From Candidatus Uhrbacteria bacterium RIFOXYC2_FULL_47_19 (GTDB lineage: Bacteria; Patescibacteriota; Patescibacteriia; SG8-24), in NCBI GenBank assembly GCA_001791745.1, contig MGFG01000026.1, positions 1-55,706 on the forward strand: 55,706 nucleotides of DNA, in the 5' to 3' direction. The translations under genes were made by a program, and so were the position numbers. Below are positions 9,730 through 19,620 of the stretch, one piece after another. Below the pieces are notes generated by a model, which was not told the origin of the DNA, ran no database searches, and saw only the letters and a program-made list of their open reading frames with translations. Every line of letters starts with the position of its first letter. Position 1 is the first letter of the stretch.

Positions 9730-12700
9730 ATGAAAAACAAACGGACAACCTATCATCCGTTTGGGCTGAATAGGAAACTATCCCGCCTTAATTTGGTTAT
9801 AGTTACAGCTTTTGTTGTCATTGTTATTTTGACTTCGGCTGTATTATCTATCCAGGTTGCGTCTGCTCTCAATTTTAGTCTTCGTGATCTGATTTCCAAT
9901 CAAGCAGCTAATGGGTCTTCTGCCCATCGGATAAGTTTCAATCTTTCTGGTGCCAATACATTTACATTCGGGGAAGAGATTATTGTAGATTTTCCTGCCG
10001 ATTTTATACTTGGCGGAATTTGGGATGTTACCGACTTTACTTTTACTGATAGTTTGACCAGGACAGTGGATGCGGTTGATTCTGGTCCGGGGGTAGATAC
10101 AGTTGCTTGTGCTGACGGCGCTCTAAATGTTGGTGTGGCCATCGATACTACAAATAATATCTTTAGGGTCATACCTTGCGGAGGTTCTTTTACTGCTAGT
10201 GCAGCTAGTGCTGCAGTGGTTTTTACCATAGCTGGTGTTGGAGCGAACGGAATATTGATGCTTAATCCAGCTTTCCCCGGCAGTTACATCATATCTGTAA
10301 CTGACGCAGCTGGAGATTGTTCCAGTGGTTGTGACATGGCGGTTTCAATCATTGATGCCTCAACAGTTTCAGTTTCGGTTGAAGTAAGTAGTGGTCCGGT
10401 CTGCGGTAATAGTGTGATTGAGGCTGGTGAGACTTGCGACGATGGTAACGTGGTTTCTGGCGATGGCTGCAGTGCACTCTGTGCGCTGGAGGGTGCTGGA
10501 CCACCTCCACCTGGTGACGTTACACCTCCAGTCATCACCTATCATTGTGCCACTACCATCAATAGAAATTCGGCGGTTATTACTTGGGAAACCAATGAAG
10601 CAGCCAATTCTACCATTCAATGCGGGTTGACCGCTGCCTATGGGCTAACCGTTTTTAATCCATCATTCGTTGTTTCTCACAGTTTGACTATAAATGATTT
10701 AGCCGAAGGGACACTCTATCATTGTCGAGCTTGTTCCAGTGATTCTCCTGGTAATTCAACTTGTTCGTCAGATTGCACCTTTACAACTTTAGATGAAACT
10801 CCTCCAATTATTTCTGATCTGTCTTGTGCTGACATTACTACCACATCTTTTCGGGTGACCTGGAATACCAATGAGAATGCGTCCTCGTTCATTGATTATG
10901 GGTTAGAGGTCGGTCCACCTTATCCCACCAATGCTGGAGCAGCAGAATTAATTCTAGCTCATTCAGTTACGGTTTCTGGATTATTACCAGCTACTACTTA
11001 TCATTATCGAGTGCGAACTGGCGATGCTTCTAGTAACGAGGCTTTATCGGCTGACCTGACTTGCACGACCAGTGACGGTGCTATTGTTCCGCCAGTGATT
11101 TCGAATATTAGAGTGACGGATATCAGTTGTGTAGCTCCAGTTTCTGCTACGGTTCGTTGGGACACTAACGAAGCCGCAGATTCAAAAGTCGATTATGGCC
11201 CAGTAGTTGGTCCTCCATATACGAATTTAGCTTCCACCCCGGCTGATTTGCTGAGTCATATCATAACCTTGACCGGACTGAGTACCGGGCAAACTTATCA
11301 TTATCGAGTTAGATCGGAAGATCCGACTGATCTCGAGACGGCCAGTGCTGATAATGTTTTTATTACACCTAGTGGGAGTCCACCGGTGATTTCTGGGATA
11401 TCTACTTCTGATATAACAGCTGGATCGGCCACTATTTTATGGTCTACCGATGTCAGTTCTAGTTCATTGGTCGACTATGGTCCGACGGTTGCTTATGGTA
11501 GTGATCAAAGTAATGTTTCTGCGGTTTTGGCACACTCCTTAGTTATTCCCGGACTCAATGCTTGTACTACTTACCACTATCGAGTTAGGTCGGGGCACGC
11601 CTGTGCAACGGAGACGGTTTCGGTGGATCAGAGTTTTACCACTACTGCACTAGCCATGCCAGTTATTTCTGATCTTGAAGTTACTCATATCGGTGAGAAC
11701 TCCGCTCGTGTTTCGTGGACCACTGCTACACCAACCAGTTCAACTGTTGATTATGGTCCAACTGTTGCCTATGGTCAGGTTTCATCTGCGCCAGGCTTAA
11801 CACTTAATCATCTGGTCGTCATTAGTGGTTTGTTACCTGGTACCACCTATCATTTTCGTGCTCGATCCGAAGATACCTGCAATCAGGGGACTGCGACTGA
11901 CGATGGTACTTTTAGTACCATTCCCGATTTAATACCGCCAGGATGCGTCATGAATCTGGTCGCCAATCCTGGTAGCGCGGTAATTCGTCTCGGCTGGACT
12001 AATCCACCAGATGCTGATTTGCAAGGTGTACGTTTAGTTCGTCGTCAGGGTGTTTGTCCAGCCGGCCGTGCTGATGGGATGACGGTTTATGATGGTTTAG
12101 AGAATTCTTTTGATGATTTCGGTGTAGTGAATGGGCTGAATTATTGTTATGGAGCCTTTGGTTATGATGAAGCGGGTAATTTTGGTTGTGGGGCGATCGC
12201 TTCTGCAACTCCGGTTGGTCCGGCCGACGTAGTACCACCTGCTTGCTCAGCGGGTTTTACTGTCTCGGTTGGTAATAGGCAAATCACTTTGAATTGGAGT
12301 AATCCAGCTGATCGCGACTTTGCTGGAACACGCATTGTGCGGCGAACGGACCGTTTCCCAGTCGATAGGTCAGATGGAACAGTCATTTTTGATGGTGCTG
12401 GTACTGGTTGGACTGATGTTGGTCTGGTTAATGGCACTACCTATTATTACGGGGCATTTTCTTATGACTTATCGGGAAACAATTGTGCTGGCGTGTTTAA
12501 CCAAGGGGTGCCAGCCGCTGGAGTGGATTTAGTGCCTCCAGTTTGCGCTTCCGGCCTGACTGCAACAGCCGGAGATAGTCAGGTTTTGGTCGTTTGGAGT
12601 AATCCAGCTGATCCAGGATTGTCTGGAACACGCATTGTTCGACGGGATGATCATGCACCAACTGGACCTGCTGATGGCCTAGCTGTCTTCGAGGGAATTG

Positions 12701-15528
12701 CCGACAACTATTTTGATCTTGGATTGACTAATGGTCGGACGTATTACTACGGAGCTTATACTTACGATGCTTCACGTAATTACTGCTTGGGGCCGACCAC
12801 CTCGGCGACTCCAGAGTTCGGTCTTCCACCTCCTCGCTTGGAATGTACTGATACTGATGGTGGTATCGATTATTTTGTCCGTGGGACAACAACTACCTCC
12901 GCCGGATCATTCTTAGACGCCTGTGTAAATCGATCTGTACTAAGAGAAAACTTTTGTTCTGGCGGTGATTTAAGCACCACCGACTATCGGTGTAGTGCTG
13001 GATACAAGTGTTCATCTGGTCGTTGTCTTCCAGCTACAGCTGTCGTATCAACTTCGACTTGTGGTAATGGAGTTTGCGAACGTCGGGACTGTAGAATCGA
13101 ATGTAATTTAATGACCTTCGATTTATATATAGTGAATCCTGATGGCACTGAGCGGCATATGAGTACCGGAGCGGTCCGCTCAGAGCAACTTTCACCAGGA
13201 CGTCTCAGGTTGAGTTTCGATGATGATGGTTTGGATATGGATTACGATGATGTCGTCTTGATTCTCGATACCAATGCTTGTGGTTCGGCGGGTGTTACTT
13301 TGGTCAGTCGTAATTCTCCACTCAATCATCAGGTCAGACTAGCAGTTAGTTATCATGGCGTTCCCAAGCTCGATCGTCTGGTTTGGCAGGACTCGACAAT
13401 TGCACCTGGATCAACAACCTCTTTGAACGTTAGTGACGATCCAGCTATTTGTGAAGGGAACGAAGATGAGCTCAGTTGCCCGGTCGATTGTCAGGCTGAA
13501 CCAATGGAACCGTTAGTTGAGGAAGGGGATACAGTTTCCGAGTCAGATAGGCTATCAGCAACAGTTCTTAGGTATTACGCAACTTCGGCTAGGATTCCAT
13601 TACTCTCGACGAGTGGCGACGTCTCAGTCTTTCCTGGAATGTCGGTTATTATTTCTTTGCCAAGCACGAACTTACTTCAGACGCCACGTACAGTGCATTT
13701 GAATCTGGCTGCTGGTTCGTATGTTATGTCGCCTACAGGTGATGCTTTTGAAGCTAGAATAGTAACGCCGGTAGATTTAGCTCGACATCTATTTTCAGTG
13801 GTGATTGATTATGGCGATGACTTAACAGAGACAATTCGTGCTGGAATTGAAGTTGTACCGTTTAGCCGAGTAGTCGAGGAAAAGGATGGTAAAAAAATTG
13901 GGGTATCCGAGGCCAGAGTGACACTGTATTCTGAGTTTGAAAATGGTAGTTTTGGTCTTTGGTCAGGGGATAGTTCAGGACAGATCAATCCAGTAGTAAG
14001 TGCTGAGGGTGGTACCTATGATTTCATTGTTCCTAACGGTACTTATCGACTTAGTGTAGAGAAGGATGGTTATCGCACTAAGGAGACTATGGCTTTTCCA
14101 GTGATCAACGGTTTAGTTATTCGTGACGTCGTTCTGATTGCGGAACCACAGAAGACCGCTGATTCGTTTCAAAATATTATCAATCAAGTTGATTTTCAGA
14201 CTAAGGTCGTAGTCGAGGATATTAAGGAATTCACCAACAATCCTTTTATTGAGGAAGGGGCACAGAAGCGTGTCGCTCCAGCAGCGGTGGCGGTGGCGAC
14301 AGCTAATGTGGCTGTAGCTGGTGCTGCGACAGCCACTGCCTTTCCATACCTTCTATATCTATATACGTTACTGACTCATCCATCACTACTCTTCGGTGCT
14401 AAGAAGCGCAAAAAGTGGGGTGTGGTTTATGATGCGGTAACTAAACAACCAGTTGATTTGGCCATTGTTCGTCTAATCAACGATCAAACCGGACGCATCA
14501 TCAGATCGACAGTGACCGACCGTGAAGGACGCTACTTTTTTATGGCCGGTCGTGGTTCTTACCGAATGATAGTTGCTAAGTCTGGCTACGTGTTTCCGAC
14601 TGCCTATTTGAAAAATGTTCGTGAGGATGTGCGGTTTATCAATCTTTATCACAGCGAGACCATAGCTGTTTCGGATGACGCAACCATAGCAGCCAATATT
14701 CCAGTTGATCCGTTGATGAAGGAGAAAGCTCCGCGTCGAGTGTTCTGGGAGGGTGTAGCTCGTCGAGTTCAGCGGAGTGTGAGTGTTTTGACCTTGCTCG
14801 CTTTAATTGTAGCTGTAGTCATTTCTCCAACCCCATTCGTGATTTTGATGCTCGCCGTCAATTTATTGATGCACCTATTGTTCCGTCGATTAGCGGCCGG
14901 TCGTCAACCCAAGAATTGGGGTATTGTTTACGACCAGCAAACTAAGAGGCCAATTCGAAATGCCATTGTTCGTATTTTTGAGGCTCGTTACAACAAGTTG
15001 CTAGAAACCAGAGTGACCGACCTGCGTGGGCGTTATGCATTCTTGGTCGGTAATAATGTTTATTATGTCACTTACGAAAAGCCTGGTTATCAAAAGAAAC
15101 AGGTTGGACCGTTGGATTTGGTAGCGGTTAAGAAGAAAGAAGATCAATTAGTGGCCGGTGATATCGGCTTGGTTTCGGAGCGCCCAGTTAGTTTCTGGTC
15201 AGGTCTCAGGTTTAGATTGGGAACGGCACTCGGTTTAATTAATAAAGTAGACAAGGCCCCATCGTTGAATAAGCCGCCATTAGCGGAGAAGATTGGCCAA
15301 ACTGGGCACTTAATTGTTCAACCTGGGGATAAAGCGGCTAAAGGTACGGTTAGTCAGTCAGTTGTGACACAGCCTGGAAAACAAGCTGTGGATAATTTAG
15401 GTGAACAAAAAACTAAAACTCCTTGGGAGCTTCAAGTTTTAGAGCAGATACAAAAAAAGGCAATTGAATCTGATTCACCGATACTGAAAAATGATTCTGG
15501 TCCAAAGAATGATGAGTCAGCGAAATAA
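9730..15528 (+). CDS. giant surface protein: WxL-like-locus module, DUF4215-like Cys repeat, FN3-like repeats, carboxypeptidase-regulatory-like domains, TM segments
   Basis: 1932 aa; CGNSVIEAGETCDDGNVVSGDGCSALC; repeated TTYHYRVRSxD; repeated KKWGVVYDAVTKQPVDLAIVRL / KNWGIVYDQQTKRPIRNAIVRI; hydrophobic segments. Confidence 0.8.
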   Translation: MKNKRTTYHPFGLNRKLSRLNLVIVTAFVVIVILTSAVLSIQVASALNFSLRDLISNQAANGSSAHRISFNLSGANTFTFGEEIIVDFPADFILGGIWDVTDFTFTDSLTRTVDAVDSGPGVDTVACADGALNVGVAIDTTNNIFRVIPCGGSFTASAASAAVVFTIAGVGANGILMLNPAFPGSYIISVTDAAGDCSSGCDMAVSIIDASTVSVSVEVSSGPVCGNSVIEAGETCDDGNVVSGDGCSALCALEGAGPPPPGDVTPPVITYHCATTINRNSAVITWETNEAANSTIQCGLTAAYGLTVFNPSFVVSHSLTINDLAEGTLYHCRACSSDSPGNSTCSSDCTFTTLDETPPIISDLSCADITTTSFRVTWNTNENASSFIDYGLEVGPPYPTNAGAAELILAHSVTVSGLLPATTYHYRVRTGDASSNEALSADLTCTTSDGAIVPPVISNIRVTDISCVAPVSATVRWDTNEAADSKVDYGPVVGPPYTNLASTPADLLSHIITLTGLSTGQTYHYRVRSEDPTDLETASADNVFITPSGSPPVISGISTSDITAGSATILWSTDVSSSSLVDYGPTVAYGSDQSNVSAVLAHSLVIPGLNACTTYHYRVRSGHACATETVSVDQSFTTTALAMPVISDLEVTHIGENSARVSWTTATPTSSTVDYGPTVAYGQVSSAPGLTLNHLVVISGLLPGTTYHFRARSEDTCNQGTATDDGTFSTIPDLIPPGCVMNLVANPGSAVIRLGWTNPPDADLQGVRLVRRQGVCPAGRADGMTVYDGLENSFDDFGVVNGLNYCYGAFGYDEAGNFGCGAIASATPVGPADVVPPACSAGFTVSVGNRQITLNWSNPADRDFAGTRIVRRTDRFPVDRSDGTVIFDGAGTGWTDVGLVNGTTYYYGAFSYDLSGNNCAGVFNQGVPAAGVDLVPPVCASGLTATAGDSQVLVVWSNPADPGLSGTRIVRRDDHAPTGPADGLAVFEGIADNYFDLGLTNGRTYYYGAYTYDASRNYCLGPTTSATPEFGLPPPRLECTDTDGGIDYFVRGTTTTSAGSFLDACVNRSVLRENFCSGGDLSTTDYRCSAGYKCSSGRCLPATAVVSTSTCGNGVCERRDCRIECNLMTFDLYIVNPDGTERHMSTGAVRSEQLSPGRLRLSFDDDGLDMDYDDVVLILDTNACGSAGVTLVSRNSPLNHQVRLAVSYHGVPKLDRLVWQDSTIAPGSTTSLNVSDDPAICEGNEDELSCPVDCQAEPMEPLVEEGDTVSESDRLSATVLRYYATSARIPLLSTSGDVSVFPGMSVIISLPSTNLLQTPRTVHLNLAAGSYVMSPTGDAFEARIVTPVDLARHLFSVVIDYGDDLTETIRAGIEVVPFSRVVEEKDGKKIGVSEARVTLYSEFENGSFGLWSGDSSGQINPVVSAEGGTYDFIVPNGTYRLSVEKDGYRTKETMAFPVINGLVIRDVVLIAEPQKTADSFQNIINQVDFQTKVVVEDIKEFTNNPFIEEGAQKRVAPAAVAVATANVAVAGAATATAFPYLLYLYTLLTHPSLLFGAKKRKKWGVVYDAVTKQPVDLAIVRLINDQTGRIIRSTVTDREGRYFFMAGRGSYRMIVAKSGYVFPTAYLKNVREDVRFINLYHSETIAVSDDATIAANIPVDPLMKEKAPRRVFWEGVARRVQRSVSVLTLLALIVAVVISPTPFVILMLAVNLLMHLLFRRLAAGRQPKNWGIVYDQQTKRPIRNAIVRIFEARYNKLLETRVTDLRGRYAFLVGNNVYYVTYEKPGYQKKQVGPLDLVAVKKKEDQLVAGDIGLVSERPVSFWSGLRFRLGTALGLINKVDKAPSLNKPPLAEKIGQTGHLIVQPGDKAAKGTVSQSVVTQPGKQAVDNLGEQKTKTPWELQVLEQIQKKAIESDSPILKNDSGPKNDESAK

Positions 15529-15783
15529 TGGCTAAGGTAAGGCCTTGATTTCAAACCAGGAATGATTGGAATTGAAGTAAGAAGTAGTTGTTTTGATCCT
15601 TGAAACTGTCATGTTTAGTTGTTTGAACCGAACTCAGATAGTTTTAGAATAGATTTATCTAATAACACAGCCGGGGGCTGGTAAAAAGAGTCAAAAAATG
15701 CAATAATAGAGGTAATGAAGAGAGATCTGTAGATTGACAAAAAGACAAGTGGTGAATGGTCGCGTTACCTTAAAAGGTGGGTA

Positions 15784-18700
15784 ATGTCCCAATCTCCAGT
15801 TGGACAAAACAAAAAAGATCCAAGGAGGATAAAAACAAAAAAGATGCTCCAGGCATCAATTAAAAAGGAGAAAATCGGTTCTAGCCTCAAGTCGTTGAGG
15901 CTAGTTTGGTTTTTGTCCTATTTTATAATTTTGTTCGGACTGGTTTCGCCTCTTGGTTTCGCCGAAGCGTCAGGTCCATCTTCGAATCGTGTTCTTAATT
16001 ATCAAATCAGGCTAACTGATTCGAGTGGAATTAGGGTACCGGACGGTATAGTTGAGCTTGAGTTGACTATTTACGATTTAGCAATTGGCGGTAGTCAACT
16101 TTATACAGCCTGCTCTGTTGATGGTCTTCCAGGTAGTGCTCCGACTGCGGTTCAAGCCACTTTTACTAACGGAATCTCCTCGATTCTTATTGGTAGCAGC
16201 TTAACCTGCGCTGTCGGTTCAGCGGTTGCAATACCAGCTACATTGTTTACTAATACAGCCATGTATTTGGGAGTGACGGTTGAGGCTGATGCCGAAATGA
16301 CTCCCAGGAAACAGATTGTGGCTTCTGGGTACTCCATGAACGCTGATCTTTTGGATGACTTGAATACGAGTAATGCTGGTGGCACATCAGCCTTTGTTCC
16401 AATTACCGACTCCAGTGGTAATTTGACTTTGACTGGTAATCCGCAAGGTGCAGGAGTGACACAAGGTTCGTTGACCGTAAATCCGGCTACAGCTGATGCT
16501 AATGAAATTTTGTTCGGCGTAGCGCTGGGTGGTGTGACTAGGTTTAGTGTTGATGAGGATGGAGATGTGGTAATTGCCGGCAGATTGGATATGCCAGCTC
16601 ATGGTAATGATGTCGGTCTGAAGTTACCCGTTAATGCCGGTGCGCCAGTGGCAGCTGGAGGAACGGTCGAAGGTGACATTGTTTGGGACAGTACTGGAGA
16701 TGCTCTTTATGTTTACAATGGGGCGGCTTTTGTACAGGTCGACACTGATACCGATACAGGTATTACCCAAATTGGTTCAATGACTTCAGATACATCTTTT
16801 GGTGATGCCACGGCGGATGATGATTGGCTGGGTCTTGGTGCCGCAGCTGGTCGTATTATTTTCGATGATCAAGCGACCGATGAAGTGCTAATCATGGATG
16901 CTAACTTTGGTATTGGTGATGCTACCCCAACAGCACTTCTGACTGTAGGTGATGGCGATCTGTTTACAGTGGATTCGAGTGGTAATGTCGGGGTTACTGC
17001 TCGGCTCAACATGGGTACTCATAGTGACAATGTTGGTCTTAAGGTGCCTACCAATGCAGGTAATCCGGTAGAAAAGGCAGGTACGGTCGAAGGTGACATG
17101 GTTTGGAATAGTATAGGTGATGCTCTTTATGTTTATGATGGAACTTCTTTCGTCTTATCCTACACAGATACCGGCATCACTCAAATCGGTTCCATGACCT
17201 CGGCAACCTCTTTTGGTGATGCCACGGCGGATGATGATTGGCTGGGTCTTGGTGCCGCAGCTGGTCGTATTGTTTTCGATGATTCAGCGACCGATTACGT
17301 AATGGTTATGAGTGCCTTGATGGGTGTTGGTATTAGTGTTCCAAAATCAATGCTGCATGTTAGTGGTGCTGGTGGCATCGTTGGTGATTTTTCCAATTTA
17401 ATGACCATCGCTTCGACTACAGACACAGCAACCGGCATTAGTTTGAATACGACCAATGAACAATGGCTTATTGGGCAGAATTTGCCACCAGATAACCCAA
17501 CCCTTGCTGATGATTTCTTCGTCTATAACGTTGACGACAATAATACACGATTGGCTATTCAGCATGCCACTGGTTATACAGCTATCTCTGCGTTAGCTGG
17601 TGCAACTGCCAATGATTTATGTTACGACAATATTACTATTAATGGGATGTACACGTTTACAACATGTCTTCCCTCATCGATTCGTTATAAAGAGAATGTT
17701 CGTCCATTGGATGTGGATATTGAGAAGGTTTTGGCCTTAGAACCAGTACGTTTTGATTGGAAAGAGAAATTTATTACAGATGATCAAGGAAATATTGTTA
17801 ATGTAACTCCAAAAGGAGTTAGTATTGGTCTCATTGCCGAGAATACACTTCCTTTAATTCCAGATTTAGTCGAGTTCAATTCTGAGGGTCAGGTTGAGAG
17901 CATTGAATATAAGCTGTTGTCCGTCTACAACCTGGCCGTAATCAAGCAGCACAACATCGATATCTCTAGATCCTTAAAGCTCGACCAACTGACCGGGACG
18001 GCCTACGAGATCGATCCGCTACAGCCAGCCGACGCCATCACCACGGCAGTCGATTCTAAAATGTTGACCTTCTCTGGTTCGGCTTGGAATGGCGTCACTG
18101 CCGCGGCGGACGATGTTAGTTTAACGCTGCGTAATCAAGTTTACGGTTTAGATGATTACAATTTGGTTTTAACCGACAATGCCAGCAACGAAATTGCTCG
18201 AATCAACAATCAGGGAGATCTGTATTTGAGTGGTCGAATGTACCTTTCGGACCGGGGCACCATGCAGGATCAGCGTTACATTTATTATGATGGCTCGGCT
18301 GGTCCGGGTGGCGACTTCATTCGCACCAACGCCGCGGGTTGGTCCACGGGCAGCTATGACTTCGCCGAGATGTTCGGATCTTCGGAAAGTCTCGGCACTG
18401 GGGAGCTGGTTATGATTGACATGGGTTCCTCGCACAAAGTTCGGCGGGCCACAAATAGTCTAGAGTCCAACGGTTACCTGCTGGCCGGTATCGTCAGCAC
18501 TCGTCCCGGCTTTTTGGCCGGCATGAACGACGCGGATAGTTATCCGGTCGCTCTGCAAGGTCGTGTTCCGACCAAGGTTAATTTGGAAAACGGCCCGATT
18601 AGTATTGGCGATCCGATCGCTATCTCCTCAATACCTGGCGTTGGTATGAGAGCTACACAGGCTGACTATGTGGTTGGTTTAGCCCTTGAGAGTTATAACG

Positions 18701-19440
18701 GTAACGGCGACGGGCTGATCACAGTTTTCCTCAAGGTTGGTTGGTATGACGGTCGGTCTATCAATCAGGCCGACACTGAAGCTTCGGCCATGTCGCTTTC
18801 CGGTGTGAACGGCATTTTGGACATGAGTGGACAGCCGATCGTCGGTATTGGTGCACTCGAAGGCTTCGGTGGACTATGGTCGCTCGATAGCAACGGTAAG
18901 TTGACTGTGAATGAGGTCGAGGCCGATGGTGTCAGTGCTGAAAAATTGACTGTGCGGGCTGATGACGTACAGACTACGGTCGGTGAGGGTATCATTCCGG
19001 TCGGGTCTTACGAATACGTCATCGACAACCCAGCCGTCAAGTTTAATAGCCGTATCTTTGTCACTTTCTTCGGTAACATTGAGGGTAGTTGGTGGGTGAC
19101 AGAACGCACCGACGGACGGTTCAAGATCAAGCTCAGCTCGGTGGCTGCGACCGATATTCAATTTGAGTATTGGATTCTCGATGTGGTTGACGATCGTACT
19201 CATTCCACTCCGGAACCTCCGGCTGATGATGTTGAGGATAATGATGTAGTCCCGCCGTCGGCGGTTGAAGAGGAGGTGGAAGACGAGCAAGAACTTATTG
19301 ATGCTGAACCTGAGCCGGAAGTTGAGGAGGAGGTTGTTATTACCGAGCCCGAACCTGAGCCGGAAGTTGAGGAGGAGGTTGTTATTACCGAGCCCGAACC
19401 TGAGCCGGAGTTACCGATTGAGGAGGAAGTTCAGGAGTAA
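15784..19440 (+). CDS. surface protein with internal Peptidase_S74-like intramolecular chaperone domain and acidic Pro/Glu tail
   Basis: 1218 aa; SSIRYKENVRPLDVDIEKVLALEPVRFDWKEK...GVSIGLIAENTLPLIPDLVEF...LLSVYNLAVIKQ; EPEPEPEVEEEVVIT tail. Confidence 0.8.
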   Translation: MSQSPVGQNKKDPRRIKTKKMLQASIKKEKIGSSLKSLRLVWFLSYFIILFGLVSPLGFAEASGPSSNRVLNYQIRLTDSSGIRVPDGIVELELTIYDLAIGGSQLYTACSVDGLPGSAPTAVQATFTNGISSILIGSSLTCAVGSAVAIPATLFTNTAMYLGVTVEADAEMTPRKQIVASGYSMNADLLDDLNTSNAGGTSAFVPITDSSGNLTLTGNPQGAGVTQGSLTVNPATADANEILFGVALGGVTRFSVDEDGDVVIAGRLDMPAHGNDVGLKLPVNAGAPVAAGGTVEGDIVWDSTGDALYVYNGAAFVQVDTDTDTGITQIGSMTSDTSFGDATADDDWLGLGAAAGRIIFDDQATDEVLIMDANFGIGDATPTALLTVGDGDLFTVDSSGNVGVTARLNMGTHSDNVGLKVPTNAGNPVEKAGTVEGDMVWNSIGDALYVYDGTSFVLSYTDTGITQIGSMTSATSFGDATADDDWLGLGAAAGRIVFDDSATDYVMVMSALMGVGISVPKSMLHVSGAGGIVGDFSNLMTIASTTDTATGISLNTTNEQWLIGQNLPPDNPTLADDFFVYNVDDNNTRLAIQHATGYTAISALAGATANDLCYDNITINGMYTFTTCLPSSIRYKENVRPLDVDIEKVLALEPVRFDWKEKFITDDQGNIVNVTPKGVSIGLIAENTLPLIPDLVEFNSEGQVESIEYKLLSVYNLAVIKQHNIDISRSLKLDQLTGTAYEIDPLQPADAITTAVDSKMLTFSGSAWNGVTAAADDVSLTLRNQVYGLDDYNLVLTDNASNEIARINNQGDLYLSGRMYLSDRGTMQDQRYIYYDGSAGPGGDFIRTNAAGWSTGSYDFAEMFGSSESLGTGELVMIDMGSSHKVRRATNSLESNGYLLAGIVSTRPGFLAGMNDADSYPVALQGRVPTKVNLENGPISIGDPIAISSIPGVGMRATQADYVVGLALESYNGNGDGLITVFLKVGWYDGRSINQADTEASAMSLSGVNGILDMSGQPIVGIGALEGFGGLWSLDSNGKLTVNEVEADGVSAEKLTVRADDVQTTVGEGIIPVGSYEYVIDNPAVKFNSRIFVTFFGNIEGSWWVTERTDGRFKIKLSSVAATDIQFEYWILDVVDDRTHSTPEPPADDVEDNDVVPPSAVEEEVEDEQELIDAEPEPEVEEEVVITEPEPEPEVEEEVVITEPEPEPELPIEEEVQE
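16588..17290 (+). repeat. two tandem ~420-bp intragenic repeats
   Basis: Near-identical tcttttggtgatgccacggcggatgatgattggctgggtcttggtgccgcagctggtcgtatt at ~16796 and ~17209. Confidence 0.85.
19306..19410 (+). repeat. 45-bp tandem repeat, ~2.3 copies
   Basis: gaacctgagccggaagttgaggaggaggttgttattaccgagccc twice, then a partial copy. Confidence 0.9.
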
Positions 19441-19460
19441 TCTCAATTTTGTCGAATAGA

Positions 19461-19487
19461 GATCGATTTTAGTCAATCGATCTTTTT
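19461..19487 (+). terminator. intrinsic terminator after the S74 protein gene
   Basis: gatcgatt-ttagtc-aatcgatc followed by ttttt. Confidence 0.8.
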
Positions 19488-19620
19488 CCATTATTTTTTC
19501 GTCTTTTCTTCTTGACTTAGTCATCAATTTATGATGACGTACCGAGGTTGATAGTCTATACTTCCCATCAGTTATAACCGTAATCGGATACGGAGATCAG
19601 GCCGTATCGAACCAGTCTCT

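Noticed and set aside
15784-19440. Prophage tail fibre
   Set aside because: S74 domain present, but no phage structural, lysis or integrase genes; neighbours are surface proteins.
19265-19459. 64-aa ORF (LSRKLRRRLLLPSPN repeats)
   Set aside because: Frame-shifted reading of the EPEPE tandem repeat of the S74 protein gene.
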